A stretch of DNA of 64,000 nucleotides from an uncultured Hyphomicrobiales bacterium (GTDB lineage Bacteria; Pseudomonadota; Alphaproteobacteria; Rhizobiales; Beijerinckiaceae). The stretch covers positions 62,001 through 126,000 of the forward strand of contig CAINED010000012.1 in assembly GCA_903847605.1 (NCBI GenBank). The letters are read 5' to 3'. This document shows positions 17,607-26,487 of this stretch, piece after piece. A program made the translations under genes and the position numbers. The notes below the pieces were generated by a model. The model worked only from the letters and a program-made list of their open reading frames with translations. It made no database searches and had not been told where the DNA came from. Position 1 is the first letter of the stretch, and each line of letters begins with the position of its first letter.

Positions 17607-18524
17607 ATGGAATTCTTCGCCCAGCAAATGATCAACGGCATAACGCTCGGCTCGATCTATGGGCTCATCGCCATCGGCTATACGATGGTTTTCGGCATCA
17701 TTGGCATGGTGAATTTCGCGCATGGCGACGTGTTCATGGTGTCGGCTTTCATTGCGCTGCTGCTGTTCCTCGCCCTCACATCCGTCATCGGCATAACCTG
17801 GCTGGTGCTCGCCTTCATCATCGTCCTGCTGCTGGCGATGTTTTTCACCTCCGTCTGGAGCTGGACTATCGAACGGCTCGCCTACAGGCCCTTGCGCGGC
17901 TCGTTCCGCCTTGCGCCGATGATCTCGGCCATCGGCATGTCGATCTTTCTCGCCAATTTCGTGCAGGCGGTTCAGGGTCCGCGCAACAAGCCGATCCCGC
18001 CGATGTTCAACGAGACCATCGCAGTAACTTCAGGCGGCGCGTTCGACGTGACGCTGGCGTGGAAGCAGATCGTTATCATCGCCGTCACGATCATTCTACT
18101 CACCGTCTTCTGGTACATCGTTCAGAAAACGCCGCTCGGGCGCGCGCAACGCGCCTGCGAGCAGGATCGGAAAATGGCCGCGCTTCTTGGCATCGACGTC
18201 AACCGCACGATCTCCATTACCTTCATCATGGGCGCGGCGCTCGCAGCCGTCGCCGGCACGCTCTATCTTATCCAGTTCGGCAATGTGAACTTCGCCGACG
18301 GTTTCATTCCCGGCGTGAAGGCCTTCACCGCCGCGGTGCTTGGCGGCATCGGATCGATTCCCGGCGCTGTCATCGGCGGACTTCTGATCGGCATGATCGA
18401 GGTGCTGTGGTCGGCTTACGTTTCGTCCGACTACAAGAACGTCGCGGCCTTCGCGATCCTCATCGTCGTACTGATCTTCATGCCGCAGGGCCTGCTCGGC
18501 AAACCCGAGATCGAAAAGGTCTGA
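17607..18524 (+). CDS. livH: Branched-chain amino acid ABC permease, LivH type
   Basis: A 305-residue integral membrane protein with about eight membrane segments. N-terminal sequence [20 protein letters not shown] and the segment [15 protein letters not shown] are hallmarks of LivH-type permeases. The ATG at 17607 is preferred over an upstream ATG at 17547, which would start within the pcaC stop region; AGGAG lies just upstream. It pairs with LivM and the two ATPases LivG and LivF to import branched-chain amino acids or other amides and carboxylates. It is the first gene of a seven-gene cluster. Confidence 0.93.
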   Translation: MEFFAQQMINGITLGSIYGLIAIGYTMVFGIIGMVNFAHGDVFMVSAFIALLLFLALTSVIGITWLVLAFIIVLLLAMFFTSVWSWTIERLAYRPLRGSFRLAPMISAIGMSIFLANFVQAVQGPRNKPIPPMFNETIAVTSGGAFDVTLAWKQIVIIAVTIILLTVFWYIVQKTPLGRAQRACEQDRKMAALLGIDVNRTISITFIMGAALAAVAGTLYLIQFGNVNFADGFIPGVKAFTAAVLGGIGSIPGAVIGGLLIGMIEVLWSAYVSSDYKNVAAFAILIVVLIFMPQGLLGKPEIEKV

Positions 18525-18528
18525 GGCG

Positions 18529-20049
18529 ATGACGGCCGCGCCGCCACGTCCGCAAACTCTAGGCGAAAAGCTGCCGCAGGCGCTGCGTGAAACCATCATC
18601 GCCGCGCTGATTGCCGCCGGTCTTGCCTTTCCCATCATCGCGCTCGGCGCCGAGCCCGACATCAACAACCAGCTTGCGCTGCAGACGCGCTGGTCGTGGG
18701 TGTTCACCACGATCCTGCTTGCAGCCGGCGCGCGCTTTCTCGCCTTCACGCTCGAGACGATGCGGTCGCGGTTTGTCGCTGCGGCGGGTCTTCTCTGCGC
18801 GGCCTTCGGCCTGGGCACATGGTATTTCGCGGGAGTCGCCGATCCACTTCTCATTGGCGGAACCATCGTTGCGGGCGCAGCAGCGATTGCGCTTGGTTAT
18901 TTCATCGATGGCGATGCCGATGTCGCGCCAAAGAAGCGTACGACTGTATCGGCGCAGGACGACACATCGACGGCGCTCGCCTTTATCGGCATCGGCGTTC
19001 TCGTCGCATTCCCGCTGGTGATGCTGTTCGCTTTCGGCGAAGCCGGCTCGCTGAAATGGATCAACAATTACGGCGTGCAGATTCTCATCTTCGTGATGCT
19101 CGGCTGGGGCCTCAACATCGTCATCGGCCTCGCCGGCCTGCTCGATCTCGGTTACGTCGCCTTCTATGCCGTCGGCGCCTATACCTACGCGCTGCTCGCG
19201 ACACATTTTCAACTGTCGTTCTGGATTTGCCTGCCGCTCGCCGGCATCATGGCGGCCTTCTGGGGCGTGCTGCTCGGCTTTCCCGTTTTGCGGCTGCGCG
19301 GCGATTATCTCGCCATCGTCACGCTGGCCTTCGGCGAGATCATCCATCTCGTTCTGCTCAACTGGGTCGAGCTCACGAATGGCGAAGCGGGCATTCTCTC
19401 GATACCGCGCATCACCTTTTTCGGCATTCCCTTCACGGCGGAGGAGAACGGCTTTGCGGCGACCTTCTGGCTCGAATTCTCGCCGATCCACCGCACCATC
19501 TTTCTCTTCTACCTGATCCTCGCGCTCGCACTCGTCACCAATTTCGCAACGCTGCGCTTGCGCCGTCTGCCCATCGGACGCGCATGGGAAGCGCTGCGCG
19601 AAGACGAGATCGCCTGCCGCTCGCTCGGCATCAACACGACCAACACCAAGCTGACCGCCTTCGCGCTCGGCGCGATGTTCGGCGGCTTTGCCGGTTCTTT
19701 CTTCGCCGTGCGTCAGGGCTTCGTGAATCCGAATTCCTTCACCTTCATGGAATCGGTGTGGATTCTCGCTATCGTCGTTCTCGGCGGCATGGGCTCGCAG
19801 ATCGGCGTGGCGCTCGCCGCCATCGTCATGGTCGGCGGCACGGAACTCTTGCGCGAACTCGATTTCCTGAAGCAGCTCTTCGGCCCGGAATTCAATCCCG
19901 TGCAATATCGGATGCTGATCTTCGGTCTTGCGATGGTGCTGATGATGATCTGGCGACCGCGCGGCTTCATCGCGACGCGAACGCCGTCGATCTTTCTCAA
20001 GAAGCGCAAGGCGGTTGCTGCCGACCTCGTCGGCGAGGGGCATGGCTGA
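18529..20049 (+). CDS. livM: Branched-chain amino acid ABC permease, LivM type
   Basis: A 506-residue permease, longer than many LivM. The first 170 residues form an extra membrane region (DUF3382-type N-terminal part) with a charged linker, [12 protein letters not shown], and the remainder is the core permease, with [20 protein letters not shown] and the EAA-like loop [20 protein letters not shown] that contacts the ATPases. It starts four bases after the livH stop and its own stop overlaps livG (TGATG). Its role is the second half of the membrane channel. Confidence 0.93.
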   Translation: MTAAPPRPQTLGEKLPQALRETIIAALIAAGLAFPIIALGAEPDINNQLALQTRWSWVFTTILLAAGARFLAFTLETMRSRFVAAAGLLCAAFGLGTWYFAGVADPLLIGGTIVAGAAAIALGYFIDGDADVAPKKRTTVSAQDDTSTALAFIGIGVLVAFPLVMLFAFGEAGSLKWINNYGVQILIFVMLGWGLNIVIGLAGLLDLGYVAFYAVGAYTYALLATHFQLSFWICLPLAGIMAAFWGVLLGFPVLRLRGDYLAIVTLAFGEIIHLVLLNWVELTNGEAGILSIPRITFFGIPFTAEENGFAATFWLEFSPIHRTIFLFYLILALALVTNFATLRLRRLPIGRAWEALREDEIACRSLGINTTNTKLTAFALGAMFGGFAGSFFAVRQGFVNPNSFTFMESVWILAIVVLGGMGSQIGVALAAIVMVGGTELLRELDFLKQLFGPEFNPVQYRMLIFGLAMVLMMIWRPRGFIATRTPSIFLKKRKAVAADLVGEGHG

Positions 20050-20957
20050 TGCGCTGGGAAAGCCAACCGCTGCTGCATGTCGAACATCTGACGATGCGTT
20101 TTGGCGGCATCCTCGCGATCGACGATCTCAGTTTCGCCGCAGGCCGCGGCGACATCACCGCGCTGATCGGCCCGAATGGCGCGGGCAAGACGACCGTCTT
20201 CAACTGCATCACAGGCTTTTATAAGCCAACAGAGGGACGCATCGCTTTTGCGCGCAAGGGTCTGGCAAGTAGCGCCGATGTTGCGGCGCTGACGACAACC
20301 GGCAAGCGCCATGCACACATGCCCTCCGGGGACATTTATCTTCTCGAGCGCATGCCCGACTTCGAGATTTCCGCGAAAGCCGGTGTCGCCCGCACCTTCC
20401 AGAACATCCGCCTCTTCCAGGGCATGACCGTGCTGGAAAATCTCATAGTCGCCCAGCACAACCCGCTTATGCAGGCCTCAGGCTGGACGGTGCTCGGCCT
20501 GCTCGGCATCGGCCCCTACAACAAACGCGAGCGCGAAGCCGTCGACAAGGCGAAATTCTGGCTCGACAAGATCAACCTTCTCGACCGCGCCGACGACGCC
20601 GCCGGCGAATTGCCCTATGGCGACCAGCGACGCCTCGAAATAGCGCGCGCCATGTGTACGGACCCGGTGCTGCTGTGCCTCGACGAACCGGCGGCGGGCC
20701 TCAATCCGCGCGAGAGCGCCGACCTCAACCAGTTGCTGCGCAACTTGCGCGACGAGCACAACACCTCGGTTTTGCTGATCGAGCACGACATGAGCGTCGT
20801 GATGCAGATATCGGATCATGTCGTCGTGCTCGATTACGGCACAAAGATCGCAGACGGCACGCCCGAGGCTATTCGCAACGATCCCAAGGTCATCGCGGCC
20901 TATCTCGGCGTCGCCGATGAGGAAGAGGCGCAGGCGATCGTCGGGGGCGGCGCATGA
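20049..20957 (+). CDS. livG: Branched-chain amino acid ABC ATPase, LivG type
   Basis: A 302-residue ABC ATPase. Walker A is GPNGAGKTT (41-49). The signature-like helix is LPYGDQRRLEIARAM and Walker B is LLCLDEPAAGLNP, with LLIEHDMSVVM as the switch His region. Between Walker A and the Q-loop (ARTFQNIRLF) there is an unusually long insert (about 40 residues, with ASSADVAALTTTGKRHAHMP) relative to common LivG. The ATG at 20049 overlaps the livM stop; the reading frame is open far upstream but that is antisense-like shadow of livM in another frame. It powers import with LivF. Confidence 0.93.
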   Translation: MRWESQPLLHVEHLTMRFGGILAIDDLSFAAGRGDITALIGPNGAGKTTVFNCITGFYKPTEGRIAFARKGLASSADVAALTTTGKRHAHMPSGDIYLLERMPDFEISAKAGVARTFQNIRLFQGMTVLENLIVAQHNPLMQASGWTVLGLLGIGPYNKREREAVDKAKFWLDKINLLDRADDAAGELPYGDQRRLEIARAMCTDPVLLCLDEPAAGLNPRESADLNQLLRNLRDEHNTSVLLIEHDMSVVMQISDHVVVLDYGTKIADGTPEAIRNDPKVIAAYLGVADEEEAQAIVGGGA

Positions 20958-21679
20958 GCGCAACGCCCCTGCTCTCGATCCGCAACGTCAAGACGTTCTA
21001 CGGCCGCATCATGGCCCTGCGCGGCATCGACATCGACATCAGCGAGGGCGAGATCGTCACGCTGATCGGCGCGAACGGCGCGGGCAAATCGACGCTCATG
21101 ATGACCATCTTCGGCGATCCGCGCGCACGCGAAGGTTCCATCGTTTACGAAGGACGCGATATCACGCAATTGCCGACGCATGAGATCGCGCGGATGAAAA
21201 TCGCGCAGTCGCCGGAAGGGCGGCGCATCTTTGCGCGCATGACCGTCTTCGAAAACCTGCAGATGGGCGCGGCGCTCGGCGATCCCGCGTACTTCAATGC
21301 GGATCTCGAACGTGTGTTCTCGATCTTTCCGCGCCTGAAGGAAAGGCGCGACCAGCGCGGCGGAACGCTTTCCGGCGGCGAGCAGCAGATGCTCGCCATT
21401 GCGCGCGCGCTGATGTCGCGCCCGAAACTGCTGCTGCTCGACGAGCCCTCGCTCGGCCTCGCGCCGCTCGTCGTGAAGCAGATCTTTGAAACCATCGCCG
21501 ATCTCAATCGCAACGAAGGGCTGACCGTATTCCTCGTCGAGCAGAATGCCTTTCATGCGCTGAAACTCGCGGATCGCGGCTATGTCATGGTCAACGGCCT
21601 CATCACCATGAGCGGCACGGGCGCGGAACTCTTGGCGAGCCCGGAAGTCCGCGCGGCCTATCTTGAGGGAGGGCACTGA
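20954..21679 (+). CDS. livF: Branched-chain amino acid ABC ATPase, LivF type
   Basis: A 241-residue ABC ATPase of usual LivF length. Walker A is GANGAGKST, the signature LSGGEQQMLAIARAL and Walker B LLLLDEPSLGLAP. It overlaps livG by four bases (ATGA) and the next gene by one (TGATG). It forms the heterodimeric motor with LivG. Confidence 0.95.
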   Translation: MSATPLLSIRNVKTFYGRIMALRGIDIDISEGEIVTLIGANGAGKSTLMMTIFGDPRAREGSIVYEGRDITQLPTHEIARMKIAQSPEGRRIFARMTVFENLQMGAALGDPAYFNADLERVFSIFPRLKERRDQRGGTLSGGEQQMLAIARALMSRPKLLLLDEPSLGLAPLVVKQIFETIADLNRNEGLTVFLVEQNAFHALKLADRGYVMVNGLITMSGTGAELLASPEVRAAYLEGGH

Positions 21680-22083
21680 TGGGGGCTCTCTATCAGGCCG
21701 GGCCGAACAGCCTCCTCACATTCCTCTTTCTCACTGTACTCCTTGGCGGCGCTGCATCGCTCGCTGCGGGTCGCGCTCTTGCAGCGACCTGGCGGCCTGC
21801 CTCGCATTGCGTGCTCTACGCCGCGCCCATTGCGGCGGCGATTGCATTCCTGCACTTCGCGCTGTTCGAGGAATCGGTGATCCCGTTCTTCACGATCGGC
21901 GCGGCGCTCGCGCAGATTCCGTCGGAGCCCCTGGCCGGACTTGCCAACGTGTTCGTCAACCTGCGCGGGTTCTTGGTCCTCTTCGTCATCCATTCGTTCT
22001 TCGCCGCCATCGGCTATCGCCTCACCCGGCAGCGCCAGATGAAGAGTCAATACGGATTTTCACGGGGCAGCTCGAAGAATTGA
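21679..22083 (+). CDS. Small membrane protein in liv operon (DUF6867-like)
   Basis: A 134-residue protein with about four hydrophobic segments (for example LLTFLFLTVLLGGAASLAAG and FLVLFVIHSFFAAIGYRLTR) and a short basic C-terminal tail. It overlaps livF by one base. Its position resembles that of a small uncharacterised membrane family found after livF in Rhizobiales, which I recall as DUF6867; that name is from memory and unverified. It could be an accessory of the transporter. Function unknown. Confidence 0.7.
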   Translation: MGALYQAGPNSLLTFLFLTVLLGGAASLAAGRALAATWRPASHCVLYAAPIAAAIAFLHFALFEESVIPFFTIGAALAQIPSEPLAGLANVFVNLRGFLVLFVIHSFFAAIGYRLTRQRQMKSQYGFSRGSSKN

Positions 22084-22139
22084 AGCCCGCCGGACGCGCC
22101 TGAAATCGGGCGCTGTGTGCGGCGAACCGGCGTGACAAA

Positions 22140-22163
22140 ACAATGAGAATAATGGATCATTGT
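22140..22163. promoter_or_regulatory. Inverted repeat upstream of livK
   Basis: ACAATGA (22140-22146) and TCATTGT (22157-22163) form a 7-base inverted repeat with a 10-base AT-rich spacer, 64 bases before the livK start. It fits an operator or a transcription start control for the binding protein gene. No regulator is adjacent. Confidence 0.35.
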
Positions 22164-22226
22164 CAGGAGGTCGGCCGGCAGCGTGGCGTTTCCGCCGGAA
22201 ACGACCGTTCTCGAAGGGAGCACTCG

Positions 22227-23378
22227 ATGAAACGAATTTCCATCGCTAGCGCCGTCATCGCCACCGCCATCGGTCTGGCCGGCGCTGCACAGGCGCAGAT
22301 CAAGATCGGCGTGATCGGTCCGATCACCGGTCCCAACGCCGCCTTCGGCGCGCAGTTGAAGAACGGCGCGGAACAGGCCATCGCCGACATCAACGCCGCC
22401 GGCGGCATCATGGGCCAGAAGATCGAACTGACGCTCGGCGACGATGCTTCCAAGCCCGAACAGGGCGTCTCCGTCGCCAACAAATTCGTCGGCGATCGCG
22501 TGCGCTTCGTCGTCGGAGCCTTCAACTCCGGCGTGTCGATTCCGACGTCGGAAGTGCTGCAGGAAAACAATATCCTGCAGATCACGCCCGCTTCCACCAA
22601 TCCGCGCTACACCGAGCGCAAGATGTGGAACACCTTCCGCATCTGCGGCCGCGACGATCAGCAGGGCAGCGCGGCGGCCGAGATCATCGGCAATCTCTAC
22701 AAGGGCAAGAAGATCGCCATCGTCCACGACAAGACGACCTACGGCAAGGGCCTCGCCGACGAGACGCGCGCCGCGCTCAAGGGCAAGGGCGTGCAGGAAG
22801 TGCTGTATGACGGCATCAATGTCGGCGAGAAGGATTTCTCCGCCCTCGTCTCCCGCATCAAGCAGGCCGGCGCGGACATCGTCTTCTGGGGCGGGCTGCA
22901 TACGGAAGGCGGCCTGATTCTGCGCCAGATGCGCGGCCAGGGCGTCACCGCGCCGCTGATGGGCGGCGACGGCATCACGGACGACGAATTCGCCGCTGTG
23001 GCCGGTCCGGCGGCGGAAGGCACGTTGATGACCTTCTCGCCCGATCCGCGCACCAACCCGGAGAACAAGGCCATCGTCGACCGCTTCCGCAACGAGAAGA
23101 AATTCGAGCCGCAGGCCTATACGCTCTACAGCTACGCCGCTGTGCAGGTCTTCAAGCAGGCGGTCGAGGCCGCCAAGACGACCGATCCGCGCGCCGTCGC
23201 CAAGGTCATGCACTCCGGCATGAAGTTCAAGACCGTGCTGGGCGAACTCTCCTTCGATGCCAAGGGTGACGTCAGCAACGAGGGCTATTCCGTCTCCGGC
23301 AAGAAGAAGGATCGCTATGTCCTTTATCGCTGGCGCAAGACCGACGGCGGCCGCATCACCTATTTCGAAGCGGAATAA
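22227..23378 (+). CDS. Branched-chain amino acid ABC substrate-binding protein
   Basis: A 383-residue periplasmic binding protein. The ATG at 22227 follows GAAGGGAG and starts a signal peptide (MKRISIASAVIATAIGLAGAAQA). The mature part opens IKIGVIGPITGPNAAFGAQL and contains NAAGGIMGQKIEL and QITPASTNPRYTE, the LivK-type ligand region. It lies 143 bases after the small membrane protein gene, behind an inverted repeat, and is followed by a strong terminator; it may thus be expressed more strongly than the permease genes. Ligand: branched-chain or related amino acids or aromatic acids. Confidence 0.92.
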   Translation: MKRISIASAVIATAIGLAGAAQAQIKIGVIGPITGPNAAFGAQLKNGAEQAIADINAAGGIMGQKIELTLGDDASKPEQGVSVANKFVGDRVRFVVGAFNSGVSIPTSEVLQENNILQITPASTNPRYTERKMWNTFRICGRDDQQGSAAAEIIGNLYKGKKIAIVHDKTTYGKGLADETRAALKGKGVQEVLYDGINVGEKDFSALVSRIKQAGADIVFWGGLHTEGGLILRQMRGQGVTAPLMGGDGITDDEFAAVAGPAAEGTLMTFSPDPRTNPENKAIVDRFRNEKKFEPQAYTLYSYAAVQVFKQAVEAAKTTDPRAVAKVMHSGMKFKTVLGELSFDAKGDVSNEGYSVSGKKKDRYVLYRWRKTDGGRITYFEAE

Positions 23379-23402
23379 GGCTTTCGAATTGTGTTAGACA
23401 GG

Positions 23403-23430
23403 AACCGCCGGAGCGATCCGGCGGTTTTCA
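23403..23430 (+). terminator. Rho-independent terminator after livK
   Basis: A 10-bp stem AACCGCCGGA/TCCGGCGGTT (23403-23412 and 23417-23426) with a GCGA tetraloop, followed by TTCA TTTG. The stop of livK is 25 bases before it. It can also work as a partial terminator because the next gene begins just 14 bases later. Confidence 0.85.
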
Positions 23431-23443
23431 TTTGTGGTCCCGC

Positions 23444-24568
23444 ATGAAACGCCTGCGTCATGGATGGCTGATCGCGCTTGCGCTGTTCGCGGCAGCGTCG
23501 CCGGCGTGCGCGCAAGTGACTGTCGCGCTGGTCGGCCCGATGAGCGGTCCGCTCGCCGAGTCCGGCAAGGCGATGGCTGCGGGCGCAACGCTCGCCGCGC
23601 GCGACATCAACGCCGCCGGCGGCGTCAATGGCGCAAAACTCGAACTCCTCGTCGAGAATGACGAAGCCGGCACCGCGCCGGCCCGAAAGGTCGCGGAAGG
23701 ACTTGCCGCCCGCAACATCCGCTATGTCATCGGCCATTACACATCCGCGCCGACATTGAGTGCGGCGGAAATTTACATGCGCGGCAGGATGCTGCTCGTC
23801 GCGCCAACCGCAACCACGCCACGCCTGACCGAACGCGCCGACTTTCCCGTGCTGCGCCTTTCGCCCCGCGAAGATGCGCAAGGCAGATACGCCGGCGAAA
23901 TTCTGGTGCGCGACTTCCCCGCAGGGGATATCGCCATCGTGCGCGATGGCAGCGCGGCAAGCCGAATCCTGACAACGGCGGCGCAGCGCGCGCTTGAAGC
24001 CGCAGGCAGACAGCCCGCGAAGGAATTCGAGGTCATGGCGGGCGCGCAGGACGGCGCATCGCTCGCCGCCCTGCAGGCGCAGACGATCGCCAATGCGAAT
24101 ATCGCGGCGATCTACTGGTCCGGCGGCGCATCCAACGTGGCGGCGTTTCTGAGGGCGTTGCGCGCCGAAAATTCCCGCGCGGTCGTCATCGGCAACGAAG
24201 CGCTGGCGACGCCGGAATTCGCAGCCGTATCGGGCGAACTCGCCGATGGCGTGCGCGTGGTCGTGCCGGCGCAAGCGCCTGCGGATTCAACCGTAGCAGT
24301 TGCCGCCCGCCTGAAATCCGAAGGTATCCGCGACATCGAACTCGCGCTGGCGACCTACGCGTCCATGCAAGTGTTCCGGCAGGCGGCGGCGCGCGTGAAA
24401 TCACTGGAGCCGTCAGCCATCGCACAAGCGGCGCGCAACCGTCAGCCTTTCGAAACAGTCATCGGTGCGGTGTCGTTCGACGCCTCGGGCGAGCGGATCG
24501 AAAATCTCTTCACGCTCGCCGTCTGGAAGCCGGCCGACGACGGGAAGTATGTATTCCGGCCGATGTGA
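23444..24568 (+). CDS. Second LivK-like ABC substrate-binding protein
   Basis: A 374-residue exported binding protein of the same fold as the preceding one: signal peptide MKRLRHGWLIALALFAAASPACA, then QVTVALVGPMSGPLAESGKA and NAAGGVNGAKLEL. Overall similarity with the neighbour appears moderate, and the ligand loop differs (VAPTATTPRLTE instead of ITPASTNPRYTE). The start at 23444 lies inside the run behind the terminator and has only a weak ribosome site. It may widen the substrate range of the same LivHMGF transporter. Confidence 0.85.
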   Translation: MKRLRHGWLIALALFAAASPACAQVTVALVGPMSGPLAESGKAMAAGATLAARDINAAGGVNGAKLELLVENDEAGTAPARKVAEGLAARNIRYVIGHYTSAPTLSAAEIYMRGRMLLVAPTATTPRLTERADFPVLRLSPREDAQGRYAGEILVRDFPAGDIAIVRDGSAASRILTTAAQRALEAAGRQPAKEFEVMAGAQDGASLAALQAQTIANANIAAIYWSGGASNVAAFLRALRAENSRAVVIGNEALATPEFAAVSGELADGVRVVVPAQAPADSTVAVAARLKSEGIRDIELALATYASMQVFRQAAARVKSLEPSAIAQAARNRQPFETVIGAVSFDASGERIENLFTLAVWKPADDGKYVFRPM

Positions 24569-24571
24569 ACA

Positions 24572-25303
24572 TCAGCCCAGCTTCGCCAGCGCCGGAAACG
24601 TTTCGAGCAGCCAGAACGAAAAACTCGTCAGCCATCCCGTGAGAAAGGCGACGCCCGTCAGAACCAGCAACACGCCGACAGTCTTCTCGACATAAACGAA
24701 GTTCTTCTTGAAGCGCTGCAAAAAGCCCATGAACGGCTCGATCGCAAAGGCCGCAAGCAGGAAAGGAACGCCGAGCCCCGCCGAATAGACCGCGAGCAGG
24801 CTTGCCCCACGCACAACCGTGTCTTCCGATCCGGCCAGCGCGAGAATGGCCGCAAGGATCGGCCCGATGCAGGGCGTCCAGCCGAAGGCGAAGGCGAGGC
24901 CCATGACATAGGCGCCCCACAGCCCCACCGGCTTTTCGAGGTTCATCCGCGCCTCGCGGTAGAGAAACGCCAGCCGCCAAACGCCGAGGAAGTGCAGCCC
25001 CATCACGATAATGACCGCGCCCGCCGCCATCGAGAGAATGCCGACGTATTGCCGGATGAACTGGCCGAAGATCGACGCCGTTGCGCCCAGCGTCACGAAA
25101 ACAGTCGAAAAGCCCAGCACGAAGAGCACCGCGGCAATCGCCACATCGCGCCGCGCACGCGTTGCGCCGCCTTCGGCAAGCTCCTCGACCGTCGTGCCGG
25201 CGATGAACGTCAGATAGGGCGGCACCAGCGGCAGCACGCAGGGGCTGAGAAAGGACAGAAGCCCGGCCAGAGCCGCGGCGGGAAAGCTGACATCGGAACC
25301 CAT
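24572..25303 (-). CDS. ccdA: CcdA-type cytochrome c biogenesis / disulfide reductant membrane protein
   Basis: A 243-residue membrane protein with six segments. The DsbD-gamma/CcdA marks are SFPAAALAGLLSFLSPCVLP (Cys followed by Pro-rich turn) and FGWTPCIGPILAAILALA, the two redox cysteines being in SPC and TPC. It carries electrons from cytoplasmic thioredoxin to the periplasm for haem attachment in c-type cytochromes, several of which are encoded in the window. The start at 25303 follows GAGGCGAG; the longer frame upstream adds a non-membrane stretch that overlaps the divergent gene. It is transcribed convergently with the second binding protein gene, only three bases apart. Confidence 0.92.
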   Translation of the reverse strand: MGSDVSFPAAALAGLLSFLSPCVLPLVPPYLTFIAGTTVEELAEGGATRARRDVAIAAVLFVLGFSTVFVTLGATASIFGQFIRQYVGILSMAAGAVIIVMGLHFLGVWRLAFLYREARMNLEKPVGLWGAYVMGLAFAFGWTPCIGPILAAILALAGSEDTVVRGASLLAVYSAGLGVPFLLAAFAIEPFMGFLQRFKKNFVYVEKTVGVLLVLTGVAFLTGWLTSFSFWLLETFPALAKLG

Positions 25304-25482
25304 GCTCGCCTCATACGCCACCTGCGCGCCAGCGCATAGCCGAAGCGGATCACAGCTGGCGACGGGATCGTGAGAAATTCGTGAACGGATTTTGACCGGC
25401 GCATGCGATCGCATACTATCCCGCGCATCTGAAAGCTTGCGGCGTAGCCATTGCAGCCGGCGCGCTACGATTGGGAGGGGAA

Positions 25483-26445
25483 ATGAAGCTTGCAACCTGT
25501 ATGTTCCTGGCCTGCGCAGCCCTGACGATGGCGGCGGCTCCGGCGCTTGCGCAATCGCCCACCCGCACCCGCATCGTTTACGGCTATCCGGCGGGCGACA
25601 CGTCTGACGCGATGATCCGCTACATTGCCGACCAGCTTTCGAAGGAATTGAACCGCCCCTTCATCGTCGAGAATATCGCAGGCGCTGGCGGGAGGCTCGG
25701 CCTCAAGAACGTCATCAACTCGCCCGGAGATGGCGGCACGTTCCTCTATTCGCCGATGGCGCCGACGGCGCTCGCGCCCTTCACTTACGCCAAGCTCGAC
25801 TACGATCCCTTCAAGGATCTGAAACCCGTTTCGCAGATCGCGACTTTCGATCTCGGCCTCGCGGTTGGCGCGCATATACCCGTGAAGAACCTCGCGGAAC
25901 TCGTGGCCTGGGCGAAAGCCAATCCGGGCAAGGCGAGCTATGGCGTGCCGGGCGCAGGCGGATTGCCGAATTTCTTCGCAACCATGTTTTCCGATGCGGC
26001 AGGCATCAAGGTCGAGAAGATTCCCTATCGCGGCACGGCCCCCGCCATCGTCGACATGGTGGCAGGACATCTGCCGATGTCTATCAACCCGTCCTCGCAG
26101 ATGATCGAGATGCACAAGGCCGGCAAGATCAGGCTGCTCGCGACATCCGGGCCGCAGCGCTCGCCCTTCGCGCCTGAAGTCCCGACATTCAAGGAAGCGG
26201 GCTACGATATCCAGGGCGAAGGCTGGTACGCGCTTTTCGCGCCGGGCACGACGCCCGATCCGATTGTCGAACAGATATCGGCGCTGGTGCGCAGGATTTT
26301 GAGCGACGAGGAAACCAGGAAAAAGATTCACTCCTGGACCTTCGTGTCGACAGGTACGACGCCGCAACGGATGCGCGAAATCCAGAAGGAAGATCACGAC
26401 CGCTGGGGTCCCGTGATCAAAGCTTCGGGCTTTGTCCCGCAATAA
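25483..26445 (+). CDS. Tripartite tricarboxylate transporter substrate-binding protein (Bug/TctC family)
   Basis: A 320-residue periplasmic binding protein. The ATG at 25483 follows GGGAGGGG; signal peptide MKLATCMFLACAALTMAAAPALAQ. The mature chain opens RIVYGYPAGDTSDAMIRYIA and includes LNRPFIVENIAGAGGRLG, the Bug ligand motif region, with FKDLKPVSQIATFDLGLAV. No TctA/TctB neighbours exist. It lies 179 bases from the divergent ccdA gene. Ligand unknown; several such orphan receptors are common in Hyphomicrobiales and Burkholderiales. Confidence 0.88.
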   Translation: MKLATCMFLACAALTMAAAPALAQSPTRTRIVYGYPAGDTSDAMIRYIADQLSKELNRPFIVENIAGAGGRLGLKNVINSPGDGGTFLYSPMAPTALAPFTYAKLDYDPFKDLKPVSQIATFDLGLAVGAHIPVKNLAELVAWAKANPGKASYGVPGAGGLPNFFATMFSDAAGIKVEKIPYRGTAPAIVDMVAGHLPMSINPSSQMIEMHKAGKIRLLATSGPQRSPFAPEVPTFKEAGYDIQGEGWYALFAPGTTPDPIVEQISALVRRILSDEETRKKIHSWTFVSTGTTPQRMREIQKEDHDRWGPVIKASGFVPQ

Positions 26446-26487
26446 GGCGTGTGGCGCGGCGATGGTCGTCGCGCTAACGTTCGCATT

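Noticed and set aside
18559-20043. A 494-codon minus-strand open frame opposite livM
   Set aside because: Highly charged shadow of a membrane permease gene; no start signal and no known pattern.
18696-20048. Upstream extension of the livG reading frame across livM
   Set aside because: The Arg/His-rich extension is a +1 frame shadow of livM; the ATPase begins naturally at the ATG overlapping the livM stop.
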